Positions 28,601 through 41,824 of a stretch of DNA of 64,000 nucleotides are shown here, one piece after another (the first letter of the stretch is position 1; the number at the start of each line of letters is the position of its first letter). The notes under the pieces are model-generated. The model saw nothing but the letters and a program-made list of their open reading frames with translations, made no database searches and was not told the DNA's origin. Source of the DNA: Symbiodinium natans (lineage: Eukaryota; Sar; Dinophyceae; Suessiales; Symbiodiniaceae); NCBI GenBank assembly GCA_905221605.1, contig CAJNDS010000117.1, positions 126,001 to 190,000 on the forward strand. Direction: 5' to 3'. A program made the translations under genes and the position numbers.

Positions 28601-31600
28601 CCACACTCCCGGCATATCCCGGCACTAGAAACATATTTGAAGCATCTAAAAAGCATGCCCTGACCTGTCTCGGGCCACTGGTGACCAGGCGTACGCTGCA
28701 TGGAAGCATCATGGCACTTGCGGCCCTTGTGGCACTGGGAGGCACAGACTTCTTCTGGGGATCGTTGGTTCAAGAGTCGACTCCGTTGTCTTCCTGCAAA
28801 GGCTATGCTGCCATGTTCAAGGCCCACTGGCCCATCAAGCAGTACTTCGGCCCCTTGGCAGGAGCTGCTTTGCCTGTGCAAGGGGGCTTGTCCAGGCTGT
28901 AGCAACGCATCTGAGGCTACAACTTCACAACGCACGAGTGGACCGTTCCGGCCCGTGTTATCCATGATCTCATTGGCTATAGCATTTTAGCATTGGTACT
29001 GTTCCAAGCGACGATCGGGATGGCGAAGATAGCCTCTCGGCTTGCGAACTACGGGTGTGGTGGGTAAGGGTGGGTAGATTGACTCACTAGTGACTCACTA
29101 GATCTCACTAGGCTGACTTGAGCCTGGCGACATGCAGCTCGGGCTGGGAAGGTAAAGTTGCAGAACAAGATCAAATCCTTCACTTTTCACGGCACCCTGG
29201 GCAAGGCCGTTTTGCATGCGATTCACAGACCTCGACATGACTTCGAAGGGGGGCCAGATGTTCACACAAGTGGTGCCAGGTCATCATGATTCTGTCAGCT
29301 GTGAACATCTTGGTGGCCTGTGTTTTCTGGAAATGGACTGCAGGATTTCTGGGCACGGGCTTGCCTTGCTAAGCTCGTCTGTTTAGCACTCATGATGGGC
29401 TCGGTTACCAGATGTCTGGAAAGCCCCAGTGTGCTGGTGCATTCTTCTGACATCCGTCAGAGCAGCTTTAGACGTCGAACTGGAAGGATACAAGATCCTG
29501 GCCATGCCCTCAGCCGTTCGACGCTGCGCTGCTGCGTGCTTTTCTTGCCTTCGTAGGGCAACTTCTCCTCTTCCGATTGTGGGGCCGTATTTCGTGTAGC
29601 ACCTTCAAGAAGTCCTCTTTCATAGTTTTCTCATGAGGTGGCGGTGCTCGCCGTAGCTGCGACGGCTTTGGGGGTACTGACCCCCTCTGCACCCAAACAT
29701 GACGAGCATGTCCGCGATACCATGCCGCCTGGCCCAGCCGAAGGAAACCAGGTTTCCCTTGTCAGATGTCAAGAGTGCTGTCACCATCATGCAGCTGCAA
29801 CACTGAGGATCTGACGCTTGAGTCAACAGCAAAGTAGCCTGGGCACAACTGCCCGGTGAGACGCCCTATGCTACAAGCATCGGCACGTCTTCAAACCACT
29901 GCGAGCGTTGAGCCACGTAACAGTCGCAGCTTCTTTTCCGTCTGCCAGTTGGGCAACGCTGCTGTAAAGAAAAGACGCGGCATGACGCGCCACAGGTACA
30001 GATGCTTGGAGCCCAGCAGTTCCGAGGAAAATGCGAAGCGGCTTTCGATAACATAGTGATAAGTATATACAGGGCAAAGAAAAAGAGTTCAGATTACTCT
30101 CGGAGCTTTTTCAGCAAGTCCAGGCAAGAACAAGCACTAGAGGGCGAAAAACACATGCAGCCGGGCAAACCTGCAACCGCCGTTTGATTGCACCCATGGT
30201 TTGGCTTGTCGATTGTTGCTTTCGGAAAAATGCGCTTCTCTGTTATGTCTCGTGTGAGTTCGGTGCAGAATGTGGTCTGGGCCCCCTTCAGGAGTTCCAC
30301 GTCAGCCTGAGGCCTTCTGGGTTATATGTGGTTTCTGTCAGTGTGAGAGTGTTTTGCAGTGTGATGGTGTATTGGTGCGGGCCTTGGGGTCTTTCTGGGC
30401 TCACTTCTGTCGTGGCGCTGCGGCTTGCGAAATGAACTGTAGGAGGTTTCCTCGCCGACATCTGCTGGGGGCCATCAGATGCGCCTTTGAAGGTAGCTTC
30501 AAGAGCATCTCGCGCAATGAGGCGAAGAAACCAGATCGAGTCAATCTGGGAGAGACGTCATGTGCGCCATCGCAGAGTCTTGATTTGAGTTTTTTTGGGG
30601 CGGCTCGTTGAGCTGGGGAAGAGATGCCGAAAGCACTTGCCTGCCAGTGGTTGGGAACTTTCCGGCCCTACAGCAGCTTGTGGGACCTCTTCCGGGATCT
30701 GCCGAAGTCCCCGGCCAAGCTGAGAGTGCTGAGACACGTGTGGAGACTCGCGGGTGTTGTGGAGGTCGGGGGGCGGGGTCACTCTGTTCCAGCGCAAGGC
30801 TTTGGGCAGCCTTTGGCTTCTTTCTGCGCTTCTTGAGCAGGCGAAGGGGGCGAAGATGGGCGAAGGGGAGATACACCCCCCCCCCCCCGGTTTGATTTTT
30901 TCTCTTTCCTGTTCTTCTTGCGATGCACGGACTCGGCACCCTGTGATCTGTCAGGCCGCTGTCGCAGTTCAGCACCGAGGCGTGCCACTTTCTCAAGTGC
31001 CACAGCAGAGTGCAGGGGTGGAAGGGGGGGGGGGGAGTTTTGTCGCTGTGCTGTCGTTAACTGTGGGCGTTTATTCATTCGCATGCCTTGGCCTTCCTGA
31101 GGCCTTTGTGCTGCTGTGTTACGGTGCCCTTACCTTTTTTGGGCTTTGACATGGCTGACAAGAGTATCATGGCCAGGATATTCCAGGGTCTGGTTTTGGA
31201 ATCGCGGGCACCCCTGGGCATTGTTCTAAATTCAGCAGTTCGCTTTTGGATTTGGTTTAAGTGCTACCGTAGAACATGTGGCAGGCCGACTCGGCACCGT
31301 ACTTCGGGCCAGAGCCTCGATGAGAGCGATCCGAGGACATACAGCAGAGTGAAAGAAGTACAGGGACGAGGACCGAGCCCACAGGAATTCGAGTGTAGCC
31401 CATGAACGTCGCAAACTTTCGAGGCTGCTTCTACGACTCTGTGTCGCTCAGCGCCGGCCTCGGCCAGCCCACACGGTGCAAAGCGCCAACTACCCACTCT
31501 GCTGGCCTTGCCGTTGAGTTTTCTTTCATCTCTGTCCCTCACGGGTGCGTGCTCTCAGTCTCCGTCTCGTCTGTTTGTTTCCATGTAAACCTCTTCGCTT

Positions 31601-34600
31601 TCAGCTGAGGCTGTGTCCGCGACGGCATGCTTACCTCAGAACCATTGCAGTTGAGCTGACCAATATGATTTCCGACTTGCGCGGCAGGTTTCCAGCATTT
31701 GAGCCGAGCGGATGTCTTTGCAATGCTCACACATGTGGCCGCCCAGCTGCAGATTCAGGAAAACCCGTGTGCTTAGCCAGGCTTAGTTTTGGCACGCGCC
31801 ATGACTAAATTCGTCTGGCTTTCGGCCCAAGCGCTGATAATTTTCCCCGTCATCCTGTCGCTCATGGAGGCCACGTGTTGGCAGTTGCCTTTAGTTGGCA
31901 GTGCGGAAAAGTGCTGCTTCTTTCAGCACATATACTCCTGGCTTCAGGCCATGCGACTTGCCGCGGTTGCAAGGCGCGCCTCTCAGGCGGGCCTCTGGGC
32001 ATACACGTCCACGCTTACACAAAGCCGACAGCATGCAGGTGTTAGCTGGGTTTGACTGGTTTTGACAGGCTGCACTCGTGCGCCAACGACCGCCCCGTCT
32101 CAGGCCGTTGCCATTTCAGGAAGTCCTGGTTTTTGACGGCAGGAGGTAGAATGGTGCGTCCTGACAGGAATGTACGGTTTTGCCAGGAGGCCAGGCACAC
32201 CTCATTTTGTACGAATGTTGGCACCGCTTATAATTGGGACTTGGTTTTAGACGCGTCTGCCGAGCTGGCCGTGTGTCTGTTGAGGCATTTAACATCTCCA
32301 TCAGGACTTTCTCTGAGTCAGGCCCAGCGCGGCCTTTCTCGCACTCGACAGAATTATCTTGCCACGCCCGTCTTGCTGGATATGTGGCGGCAGGTCAATC
32401 CAGCAGCAGCCGTAGCCAGTCAGAGTCGGCCGCGGACCCAGATCTGGCCACAGTTTTCGGATTTGCCTTTGCTTCCGAGTGGGCAATCAGGCTGCCCTGC
32501 CATGAGACGAGTAGGAAAAAGAGACGTGAAATATCCCCCGAACTTCCGTCTGAGAAGCCTCGCAAAAAGCGACGAGAGCTCGCTCAGAAAAATTCTCTCT
32601 TCCTGATTCTGAGTCTCCCAGGAGTCCGACCGGCGCTATGAGGCCTTGGGAGAGTTGTTTTTTTTGAGCCTTTTTTCCCCCGAGGTTTCTGAGTTGTTTA
32701 GGGGTTTCGTTAGGTTTTGAAACGCAAGAGCCGTTGTTGCTTCGAACGAGATCGGGACAAGAGCACAGAAGGGGCCGTTGAGGGTCTGCTTGTTGGGGGG
32801 GGGGATGTTTCCACAACGCGGGTGGCACATGGAATGGGCAAATACAGGGGCAGTTCTGGGAACCTTTGATGTCAACGAGGCCTTAGGTTTGGCACGTGTT
32901 CTAGGTGAAGAGTTTTGCGTGGAGTTCACGAGCCGGTTCGATATGACGGTCCCGCTTTGATGTTCGCATCGTTTGTGATTTTGTGAGTATTCGGATCGGG
33001 ACCAATGCGCAACCCCACAACCCCCACACTTGCAAGCTCGTCATTGTCACTGTGGAAGGAGACTGGCGAGTACGACACGCAGGAGAGAGTGGCTGGAATA
33101 GCATGTAAAGGGATCCATCCAACTCCTCCCATTTTGTGTACACTCGTGTACACCTTTCTCTCTCTCGGTCCCTCCCCGCTCCCTCTCTCTCGCTCTGGTT
33201 ACCTGCTCGCTCGTTCTCTCTCCCTGGCTCTTGCAATGTTGCAGGACAAATACAAGCGCGTTGGCAACCCAATCTCTTGGGCGAATCCGCAGCTGCCTCA
33301 TGTTGGTGGAAGGTCATTTCAAGTAAATACCCTTGGATTGGCTGAGGACGGGAGGAGGCACTGTTGAGGACAACTCCAGCAAACACTGGACGTGAGCCTC
33401 TCAGTTGTAGTGTAGACACAAGCCTTAGGGTGGTGCCTCTTCGACAACTTTTGAGCTTGATTCACAGCACTGTCTTGTCGAAGGTGGGTCTATCCAGCGC
33501 GGATCTTGGTTCCCAGACTCCCAGACATCTCGCAGCGAAGCCGTGCCGGCGTGATAGCTGGATACAGAGCAAGGCCGGAGCCTTTGCCATCCTCGCCTTT
33601 TGCGGAATCAGCCGCTGGCGCAGTCTGCGCAAGGAGAATGAGGTGCGGTGAGCGGTTCTGTGACTCGCCGTGCGTATTCGCCTCTCCCTGTTTACCCTGA
33701 AAACAGGAGCAGGTCATAGCCTCGCCGCGGATCAACATGCCCGACACGGGCAACTTTGCTGGCGCCTGAGCAAGCTTGCACAGCCATTGTTGGCGGTGCG
33801 AGGACCAAGGCTTTAAGGTAGCTGTAAGCCGGATTCTCAATGCCTGGCTGACTTGGCGAAGTGCGCGCTTGCCAGGGTTACAAGCCACCCTCACAAGAGC
33901 CGCTTTCTGCCGAGGCCCGCCGATTGTGAGACATGTTCTGTTGCCAGGGATATGTCGCTGTGGCCAGGACCTGGCCCCCTCCCCCTCGTCGGAGACGGAG
34001 TCCGGCTTCGGCCCAGGTCCCAAACTTAGATGAATCGACTGACCGAGGGTGCTGCGCGGGGGTTTGTTTTCTCTGCCAGGTTGGGGCAACAACTTCACTC
34101 CGCCTCCTCGGAGCACCTGAGAGTTTTGAGTAGAGACCAGTTGGCTGCAGGATGAGACAAGAGGGCAAAGAATGGGCAAAAAACACCCAGCATCACTGAT
34201 ATCGAACCCCGACTCGACCCCGACAGCTGAATCAAAAGTTTCATTAGAACGAACCATGTGAGCGCGGCTTAACCTTGGTTTTTCAGAGCCGGAAACTAGG
34301 ACCGCAGGACCTGTGCACATCTTCCTCCGTGGGGTTGCAGCGCAAAAGCGGGGACCGCCCATGGAGAGAAGTGGCACCTAACTTCCTCGCTGCACGTGAT
34401 GCTCCGTGTTGCGCGGCATAATCTTTACTTACCTCTTGCGGACTCTTGCTTGGATCAACCGGTCACTTAGATTCAAGATTCATTGGCATCTTGGTTTGCT
34501 AATCTTCCTGCCGGCGAAGTATCACATGCCAGCACAAAACGGCCAGAGCAAATAGCGCATTTGCCTGAGCGGCTGTTTCACCTACCAAAAGCAGATAAGT

Positions 34601-35760
34601 GGTGCAAGTTTTGTGTGAACCCCGTGTTTGTGCCCTGCACACTTGATACACTTGTTCGTTAACTTTGAGCTGAGCTTTGGTAGATGATTTTGGCGCCTTC
34701 TCCTGCCAAAGGACGACCTATTTGCCGGTCCCTGCATCAAATGCGCGGCATTTTCAATCTTCGCGGTGGAAAGCCTCGGATGGTCATGCCGCAACTTGTG
34801 TGGCAAGCTGCCTCACACAAAAACAGGCGCGAAGAAAAGGCACAGGGGAAGAGCAGAGCCTTGAACAGAGTGAATCGTAGCAAAGTTTGTCACGGTGCCA
34901 TGTCTGGCGCCGGTTGCTCTTGTTTGTACCTCACGATGCGGTGTACTGGTGGACCATCCTGGTAGGCATTCAAAAATCAGGTGAAGCAGTCAGCAGCACT
35001 GACAACATAAGCAAGCACGAGTGCAGCACCGCATCGCAGATTGCCAAGGTCAAGGTGTACGGCATCGTCGTCATTTTGCGCCCGGTCGCTCAAGGGATCA
35101 AGAATGATGCACGTGTTCATGCGGTACCGGTCGAGTGTTTGCAATCGCAAAAAAGGCTTGGTGATCACCGGCGTCGGAAATCTGCCGGCACTCTTGCGGC
35201 TTGTCAAGGCACCGATCGCTCCACCAATGCATCGATCAGTGAACAAAAATGAGAAACCAGTCCGCGACAGAAACCAGCACGAATCGGAACAGCAACTCAG
35301 AAACTGGCCGCATCGCACACCAGAGAATCAGCAGTTGGGCATCAGAAGCTGGGGGTGGCGGGGGGGGGGCGGGGGGTGGAGGCAGTCGTGTCCGGAGCCC
35401 AAAATTTCAAGAGCTTTGCCGTGCTTCAGGTCCCGGAGCCGCGGGACTGCTACGAGAGGCCCCCCCCGATGTTCCCAGATCCGGTGTTCGCTTTTTTGTG
35501 TCACAGTCGTTTAGTCTTTGGCTTCAGGTGGGGCCAGTGCCGCAACTGGCTCTGCAGGCGAAGGGGCCAAAGCCGGTTCCCTCACATGTAAAGAGTTCGC
35601 CCAACAGGATCAATCAATGGTCTGATGCGGTGTGAGGGATGCGGGAGGGGTTGGGTGGTCGTTGGGGCTTGTTGGTTTGGCTGTTGTGTTCGGTCTTCTT
35701 TGGTTTTCGCCCACATTTCTCAGCTTCGCCTCTTACGCAAGAGGTCCCGTAGATCGGTAG
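25671..35760. other. Intron/intergenic DNA with weak exon-like pieces
   Basis: Nothing with a recognised domain. A possible secretory N-terminus begins at ATG 31801 (MTKFVWLSAQALIIFPVILS). A basic KR-rich stretch lies at about 32505-32600 (RKKRREISPELPSEKPRKKR). An ATGT/ATGC microsatellite lies at 28070-28140, a CT-rich tract at about 33148-33240, and long G or C homopolymers at 26096, 30880, 31025, 32795 and 35360. None supports a gene call. Confidence 0.35.
28070..28140. repeat. ATGT/ATGC tetranucleotide microsatellite
   Basis: An array of ATGT, GTATGC and ATAT-like units. It yields artificial Ile/His/Tyr-rich frames on the minus strand and Cys/Met/Val-rich frames on the plus strand. Confidence 0.85.
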
Positions 35761-36276
35761 ATGCAGGCGAAGCGCCGACGTGGCCGCCCTGCTCGACAAG
35801 GCACCCCGGCAGTTCAACAGCCCGCTAAGTTGTGGTCCCCTCCTGGGCACATTTTGTTAAAGAAGTACAAAAACCAGTATGAACTCGCATACAAAAATGC
35901 CGTGCCAGCCCCTGGCGATGTGCGTGGCTGGGTTCCGGGAAAATTGCCACTTCCTTCTGCAGGAAGCTCAGCGGTGGGTCAGCTGTGTTCATGGGAGCTT
36001 TCTGCTGCTTTCGTGGCTTCATACAAGGTCCATGCTGATCATCCTGGCCGCCATCGTGCCTTTCTGCAGCACATACAGCAAGAAGTGTCCATCTTGAAGT
36101 ACACACACCCCCAAACTACAATAGCTGGGGCCGAGGTTCACAGTGAACTTCGTCAGCTTCCTCACCTTTGCACTGAGGCGGCATGTTCAGTGGGCTTCCT
36201 TGCAGGGTGGGGTTCCATAGCATGGAGAGAATGTTCGGCAGGCCTTGAGATGTATGCTGAGCGAAGTGTATGTTGA
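35761..36276 (+). CDS. Possible first exon, basic N-terminus
   Basis: An ATG opens a 171-codon frame starting MQAKRRRGRPARQGTPAVQQ, then LWSPPGHILLKKYKNQYELA. The basic start and the Lys/Tyr-rich segment look like real protein, but the later part loses that character and probably runs into intron. The family is unknown. Confidence 0.3.
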   Translation: MQAKRRRGRPARQGTPAVQQPAKLWSPPGHILLKKYKNQYELAYKNAVPAPGDVRGWVPGKLPLPSAGSSAVGQLCSWELSAAFVASYKVHADHPGRHRAFLQHIQQEVSILKYTHPQTTIAGAEVHSELRQLPHLCTEAACSVGFLAGWGSIAWRECSAGLEMYAERSVC

Positions 36277-36432
36277 GCTGAGCATTGCAGAGGCCTTGTA
36301 GCATGACCCACTCCCCGCCTCCACCCCAAACAGAACAATTAAGCCCAAGGACCCCAGGACATGAGTGTCCAAAAATCTTTGGCATCAGACAGCTAGGGTC
36401 TGATTTGGATACGTGGTTTCTCGGCCCTGAGA

Positions 36433-36627
36433 AGAAAGGCGTGAAGCTGTCATCATTGCGGGGACGTTGCAAGAGCTCATGCGCCAACATGAAGCCCTGT
36501 TCTGAGACACCGGTTCTGAGCCAAAACTTGAAAACATGGAGGGTTGGATTCGTGCGCGCATGCAGTTTGAGGCCTACCAAGCCCTGATGCAGAGGGCCCG
36601 CAGCTTTCAGCTCTGCTCGATATCAGC
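36433..36627 (+). pseudogene. Helical exon-like sequence broken by one in-frame TGA
   Basis: In one frame the sequence reads EERREAVIIAGTLQELMRQH and continues to EALF. A TGA follows at 36503-36505, then in the same frame ENMEGWIRARMQFEAYQALM and QRARSF. Both halves look like a single amphipathic coiled-coil helix. Either this is a decayed exon or a short unrecognised intron removes the stop. No neighbouring domain identifies the protein. Confidence 0.3.
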
Positions 36628-36664
36628 GTGTGGGGTGTAAGTGCTTTCAACTTGGACTGGCTAA

Positions 36665-37595
36665 GTGTTGCCTGGTGCAAGTCAGGTTGCCAGCTTTGCC
36701 AAGCAGACTGGTGTGGGCCCCACGCAGGAGCAAGGGGGAGCTGACACTCATATGAAGAGGTTTTGTTGCACTCTTGATTTGCTGTTTGATAAATCGGCCG
36801 GCAGCGAGAAACAACATTGTAGCACAGAAGTCCTCCGCACGATCCACCCTGCGTCTGCCTTTAATGTTGGAGATAATTGGGGCATGTTATGCAGCATGCC
36901 CGCTGCTGTAGCCAAGCATGTGCACGAACTGTTTGAGGGCGGGGAAGGGTTCACAGATTGGGCTCGCGAGCCCCACTTAGGGGCCACACATGGGGGGACA
37001 GCGTGCCTTGATTTGAGAAGTGCCTACGCAAATCGGATGGTGGTGCTTCACTGAAGTGTTTCTATTCTCTCTCAATTGGCCTGGATTCAATGGTCAGGAC
37101 GTCTCAGGACTCTTCGTGGCGCTTCGCTCTCAAATAGAGACCGCGTTGCCCAACTTGGAGGCCAACTTGCAAGTGATGGGCAGATGCAGAGGCAGCCACA
37201 TGCAGCTGTTTTCTGCAGTGCAGTTGTTGCTCTGCCCAGAAAGTCCTGGCACAGCACATTCCCAATTTTTACGCTTTCAAGTATGTGCGGAGCTTGGCTT
37301 AGCGCACCGGAATCCCAGATGCCGCTTCGTTCACTAGTTGCTCTCAAAGTGACCTTAATCCCAGGTCCTCTACGATGCCTGGAACGACAACGAGGACCTG
37401 AGCGGAAGGGCCCAGAGCGCATCGTTGGACATGGACAAGGCTGGAGCTGGAGCCGGAGCTCATTCCCTCAGAGGGCTTGGGGCGCGATTTGCCCCCACTT
37501 TCCCCATCATGTTCTTCCGCGCCCGGAGGCCTGCGAGGATGCCATCGCCATCGGGGCAAGCTGTGGACCAGGTCGAACGCACAGCCGCCAAGTGA
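36665..37595 (+). CDS. Probable 3' exons of an unknown host gene
   Basis: Three pieces are protein-like. About 36750-36990 includes STEVLRTIHPASAFNVGDNW. About 37095-37185 includes DVSGLFVALRSQIETALPNL. The terminal exon 37365-37595 follows acceptor ATCCCAG|GTC and begins VLYDAWNDNEDLSGRAQSAS. The terminal exon ends with ERTAAK and TGA at 37593-37595. Links between the pieces are inferred and the family is not recognised. Confidence 0.35.
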
Positions 37596-39160
37596 AAGCA
37601 AAGCGAAGACAAAGAGCCATGGGAAGGCTTAGACGAAAGACTGCCCATGAAGCAGATGCCAGGGGCCCCACAGTCACAGGCATCTTAATCTTTGGTGCGT
37701 TTACCGTTGCTTTGGAAGCGCGTCACTGGTCCTAAGGCTTCGAAACACCACGGCCGTCCTTCGCCACCTGGCCGGTGGGAACGTAGGGGCCGCAAGAATG
37801 CCACAAAATTGACAAAAAGGGGGAAAAGGGGGGGAAAAGGGGGAAAACGGGCGGAAAATGGGGGGGGGACAGATCTCCCTTTCTCAGGTGACCGGCGCCG
37901 CGTCGCTTCTTCCCTTTGTGTACTCGGAGGCACTTCCGGAAGCGCCAAAGTTTCCATCTTTCTCCAGCTTCGTAGACAGAGTCGTTAAATTAAGCCCAGA
38001 GATGATTCAGAGAGTCACGGGGCTGGTTCCACTTGGTGGAGGTGCTCGGGTTTTCCTTCGAGCGCCACATTGCAACCGCGGAGAGTTTGGGTAAATGGGC
38101 CCCATCTGGTTGCAGGATCTACTTGCTCTTGTAACGGCTCATTCACCCTAATCGAACCCCTGCACCTTAACAGCCCAAATGTACAGGAGTGTCGCATCTC
38201 AAGTTGTCAGGTGGCAGCCGTTTCTTCCATGATGGGTGATGCGCCCAGCATGTGCTCGAAGACCGCTGGACAGCCCATGAACTTTCCCCCCAAGGAGAAG
38301 GTGGCTCCCAGAGTAGCGCGGCAGAGGCACTGGCAACTCGATGAAGACCCTTAGACCTTCCTTCGAGGATTCGACGGAACCGTGCAGAGGCATTGAAAGA
38401 TGGGGCGGCTTATGGTGGGACTCTCCTCGCCAAGTGCCGCCGATCAAGTCTGTCAACCTTTACGATGCTGAACATGTGCATGTGATAAAGGTTCACGTAC
38501 AATGTGCCATTGGCCCTCCTCGACACTCTCTCATCAGCCTCGTCCGTGCTGGGTCAGGCAGGGGCAATTGCACAATTGCAGGAGCAATTGCACCGGCATA
38601 ACGCTGCAGAACTTCCACAACTTCGAACTTGTCACTACGCAAGATGTCAGGCGGTGGTGTTCATAACGGCCCTTTTCTACCTCCTCTCTGCCAAGGACAC
38701 AGGGCCTGATTTGAACATACTGGTAGGGCAAAGCGGCTTCATCCTTCATTTGACAACATGAATCATTTTGGTTGGGTGATTTGGGTGCAGGAATCCTGCC
38801 TTGCGGTGGTAGGGGAGTTCCTGAGGGTCGTGGACCAGAAGCAGGCCAGAACCACATTATGAGGCCCCAGGGCCCAGAGAGGCCCAAGTAGGCTTGTCTT
38901 TGTCGATTGTGTCCTTCGAGGTTATCTTCCGCATCAGCGAACGTGTCATGCGACTCGCCTCAAGAAGGACTCAGTGAAAAAGCTAGTTGGGCAGCTTCTG
39001 CCGAGGCGAGCCGTGCTGGTTTCCGCGATGAAGATGTCGGCGCGCGGCACTCGAAGCCCTTTTGGCTGTGTGCTCCGTCACATTTAAGCTGTGCACTTAA
39101 CTTGTAAGGTTCCATGCCTTGTTTACTTGGCTACTGTATTCCTTCGGCTGGACCCCTGGA
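37596..39160. other. Non-coding DNA with a G-rich array
   Basis: It contains the G-quadruplex-capable array at 37815-37870. No ORF with a domain or clear splice sites is visible elsewhere. Confidence 0.4.
37815..37870 (+). repeat. A4G5-type array, G-quadruplex capable
   Basis: Six runs of three to nine G are separated by AAAA or short spacers (pattern AAAAGGGGG repeated). On the plus strand this can form a G-quadruplex. Confidence 0.8.
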
Positions 39161-39439
39161 TCTGCAGAAGTTGCAGAAGTTGCAGATGGAACGCCATTAC
39201 ATCGGAGCACCTGGGAAGGGGAGCTCCCGATCGTTGTGGTCCCCACGGTCCTCTCCGCCATCCTGGCTTTGGTGCCTAAGGTACCCGGTACCCCACAGAC
39301 CAGCTCTATCAGCTATCTCCGCCATGGCAAGAGTCAGTGGTGCTGCGAGGTATCGCCAGTGTGGAGCGTGTCCGTCTGGGCTGCCGTGTATCTGTGGTGG
39401 CAGGGCGAGAAGGCTGTGAAATGCGACGGGAGCCTGTGA
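39161..39439 (+). CDS. Exon-like ORF with two hydrophobic segments, unknown
   Basis: The frame reads EVADGTPLHRSTWEGELPIV, continues into a hydrophobic stretch VVVPTVLSAILALVPKVPG, and later has VSPVWSVSVWAAVYLWWQG. It ends in TGA at 39437-39439. Two possible membrane segments suggest the end of a membrane protein. Splice borders are unclear and the family is unknown. Confidence 0.3.
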   Translation, partial: SAEVAEVADGTPLHRSTWEGELPIVVVPTVLSAILALVPKVPGTPQTSSISYLRHGKSQWCCEVSPVWSVSVWAAVYLWWQGEKAVKCDGSL

Positions 39440-41824
39440 TGCTTGCAACTGTCAGTAACTGCCATGTTCTCGCAAGGCTTGGGCAGTCGTGTACGGTGCC
39501 CTGAACTTCGCCGTGTGGTTTCAGGCACCGGGCCCGAGCAATGACAGATACTGAAGTGGATTGTGTAGAAAACCCAGAACGGGTGCCAAGTGCAAGGTTC
39601 CTACTGTCATTTATGCTGAGATCCCCGAGGCAAGGAGTTTTGCACATGCCTTTACTTTAATGATCCACAAATTCTACACTGCATGGCCCGGCAAAATCGG
39701 CAAAACCCACAACAATCCACTATGGGTGACAGTATGTGACAGTCCAATGCCTGGCTGACGGGCCTTGGCGTCGTGCTCGGGGTTGGTCAGCAGCGGCTCT
39801 CAGCGGTTTGGGGGGCGTGTCGCAATGCGTCGCACGCAAGGCGCACGCATGCGCTCAAGGGGGGTCGCTCTCGTCGATGAGCTCAGGTTTGGCTTGGCCG
39901 GGGTCGTGCTTGGCCCCTTGCTTGCCTCGGCCAGGGCCTCAAAATCCCAAGGCCCTACGTAAGGTTTTTGTGCTGACCTAAGGCCCGACTGGAAAGGCGT
40001 TGAATGTGAGAGAAGAGATCGTGCTCGCATGGCTGGGATCCTTTGAAACTTTGAGGTTCCCTTGATTTGCTTTAACCTCGTGAAGTTGCCCCTGCCCCAG
40101 CAGACGGGATCATGCAGTAATGGGCAGACGGCTGCGACTGGCTGTCGCGAGGTTCAACACAGACAAGTTGCAGTGGCGGGGGTCTGAGGGAGATCTCCTC
40201 CACCCCAAAATACGAAGCAGGCTGGATCGGGGTGAACATGGGTGAATGGTGCTTGCATGAGCTTTGGCCTGTAGTCCTGTTCAGGTTTGGTGATGGCCGC
40301 AATGGTTTCGCCTCTGCCCGGGGCTAAGCGTTGCAATCCGCGTGAATCGATTTCCGCACTCCCTTGGCTGCAGGTACAGCAGCGCCCTTCGGTTTTCACG
40401 TCCTACTGGCATGGTGAAAGGGCAAGGGGTAATTCAACCGCCAACGAGTGGACGCCTCAGCAACAGTACCGAGGCTAATGCAGGCTTCACGGGCGGGGCG
40501 TAGAGATTGGGGGGGAGTGAAGCGGGACACTGGTCGGCTGGGGGGGTACCATGGGTACCCATTCCGGGCCAAACAGAGCTCGGCTGGGAGGGGGTAGGGG
40601 GGTGGGTAGGCCTTTTGAAGGTTCCCTCGACTTAGATCGAAACGCCTCAGGCCTCCGGCCTCGCGGCTTTAAAGACTCAAAGACCTCTCGTAGAGCACAG
40701 GCAGTGCCGGGTTTGCATGTCGCTATATCTTCCCTTTTGGCAATGTTGACTCCCAGACCAAGGGGAGGTCTTTCATGCCAGGCTCCATCAGACTTGTTTG
40801 CAAAGCCCCTCATCCAGCAGCGAGGAGAGGGAAATGCCACGACAGCATGCAGCCAAAGTCATTTCGATTTCCTGGCCTGATTGCAATGCGGTCTTGGCAA
40901 ACCTCGGCATGGTCAGCTCCCCTTGCTTCAGAGTATTGCAGATCAGCCGCATGATGCCACACAGCTTCCGTGCAACACTGAAATCGCCGACTTTCAGTAG
41001 AAGACCGTTTGCTACTCTGTACAAGTATATGCACGGCAGCCTCGCCGATTACGCAGTCGGTATGTTGTGCAGCAACGGATGCACCGCGTTCGGCCAAGCT
41101 GCGCACCTGCGGCCTGCGGACCTCAGAGTTCTGCCCGTGGCCCCCGTGGCTCCTTGGAAGAGCAGAGGTGAGCTATGGTGAGCTTGTGTGAGTTGTAGTG
41201 AAGTCGTGAAGTAGCTTGATATGCTTGAAACACACTGAAGCCGGCAGTTTTTTCGTTTCACTGAGGTGCGCTCTGTTCCCCGGTGTTCGTCACTGACGCC
41301 CGAGAGATCCAATCGCATCGGTCTGACGCTTGCTGCAGGTGCCTGTGTGACGAACTGAGAAGTGTGACACCCATGTGCACCTCGAGCATTCAGGCTGTTC
41401 TTTCCCACTCGCTTGGCATGTTGTCAGGTGCTTCTTGCTGGTGGAAGCTCAGACGAAGGCAGAAAGTGACATCGCGGTCACTGGTTGCTCAAGAGGAGCG
41501 AACAGGTCTGTACTGCCAAGACGCCCGGTCGCAGCGTTCCATCCTGCATTGATTGCATTCGCAGTCGTGTGCATCTTTTTGAGTTTCTTTGCTGCCATGA
41601 TGCTGCAGGAAGACCTATCAAGCCTTCCAGGAGCTGGAAGCAGCGTGCAATGTTGCACCATGGCTTCTTGCCTGTAGTGGTTGCCGTTCGCTGCTTGTGC
41701 CTGTCTGCCTGCCAGGATTCATCAGTGCAGCTTTGCTGCAGAAGAGTCTAGTCCGTGAGTGCGAAAGTCAGAAGTCTGTACACATCTGTACATGCGTAGC
41801 TCCTGGTACCTCCAGTCTAGCCTC
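39440..41824. other. Mostly non-coding DNA with small exon-like fragments
   Basis: Short protein-like pieces, for example TYQAFQELEAACNVAPWLLA near 41610-41670, may be upstream exons of the gene at 41825-43484, but I cannot connect them. A local palindrome GGGTACC-ATG-GGTACCC lies at about 40544-40560. Confidence 0.3.

Noticed and set aside
34887-35514. Overlapping frames on both strands around 35 kb
   Set aside because: Three frames of similar length over the same DNA, with no splice sites or motif favouring one.
40544-40560. GGTACC palindrome as a regulatory site
   Set aside because: A short palindrome within a G-rich stretch; no adjacent gene start to regulate.
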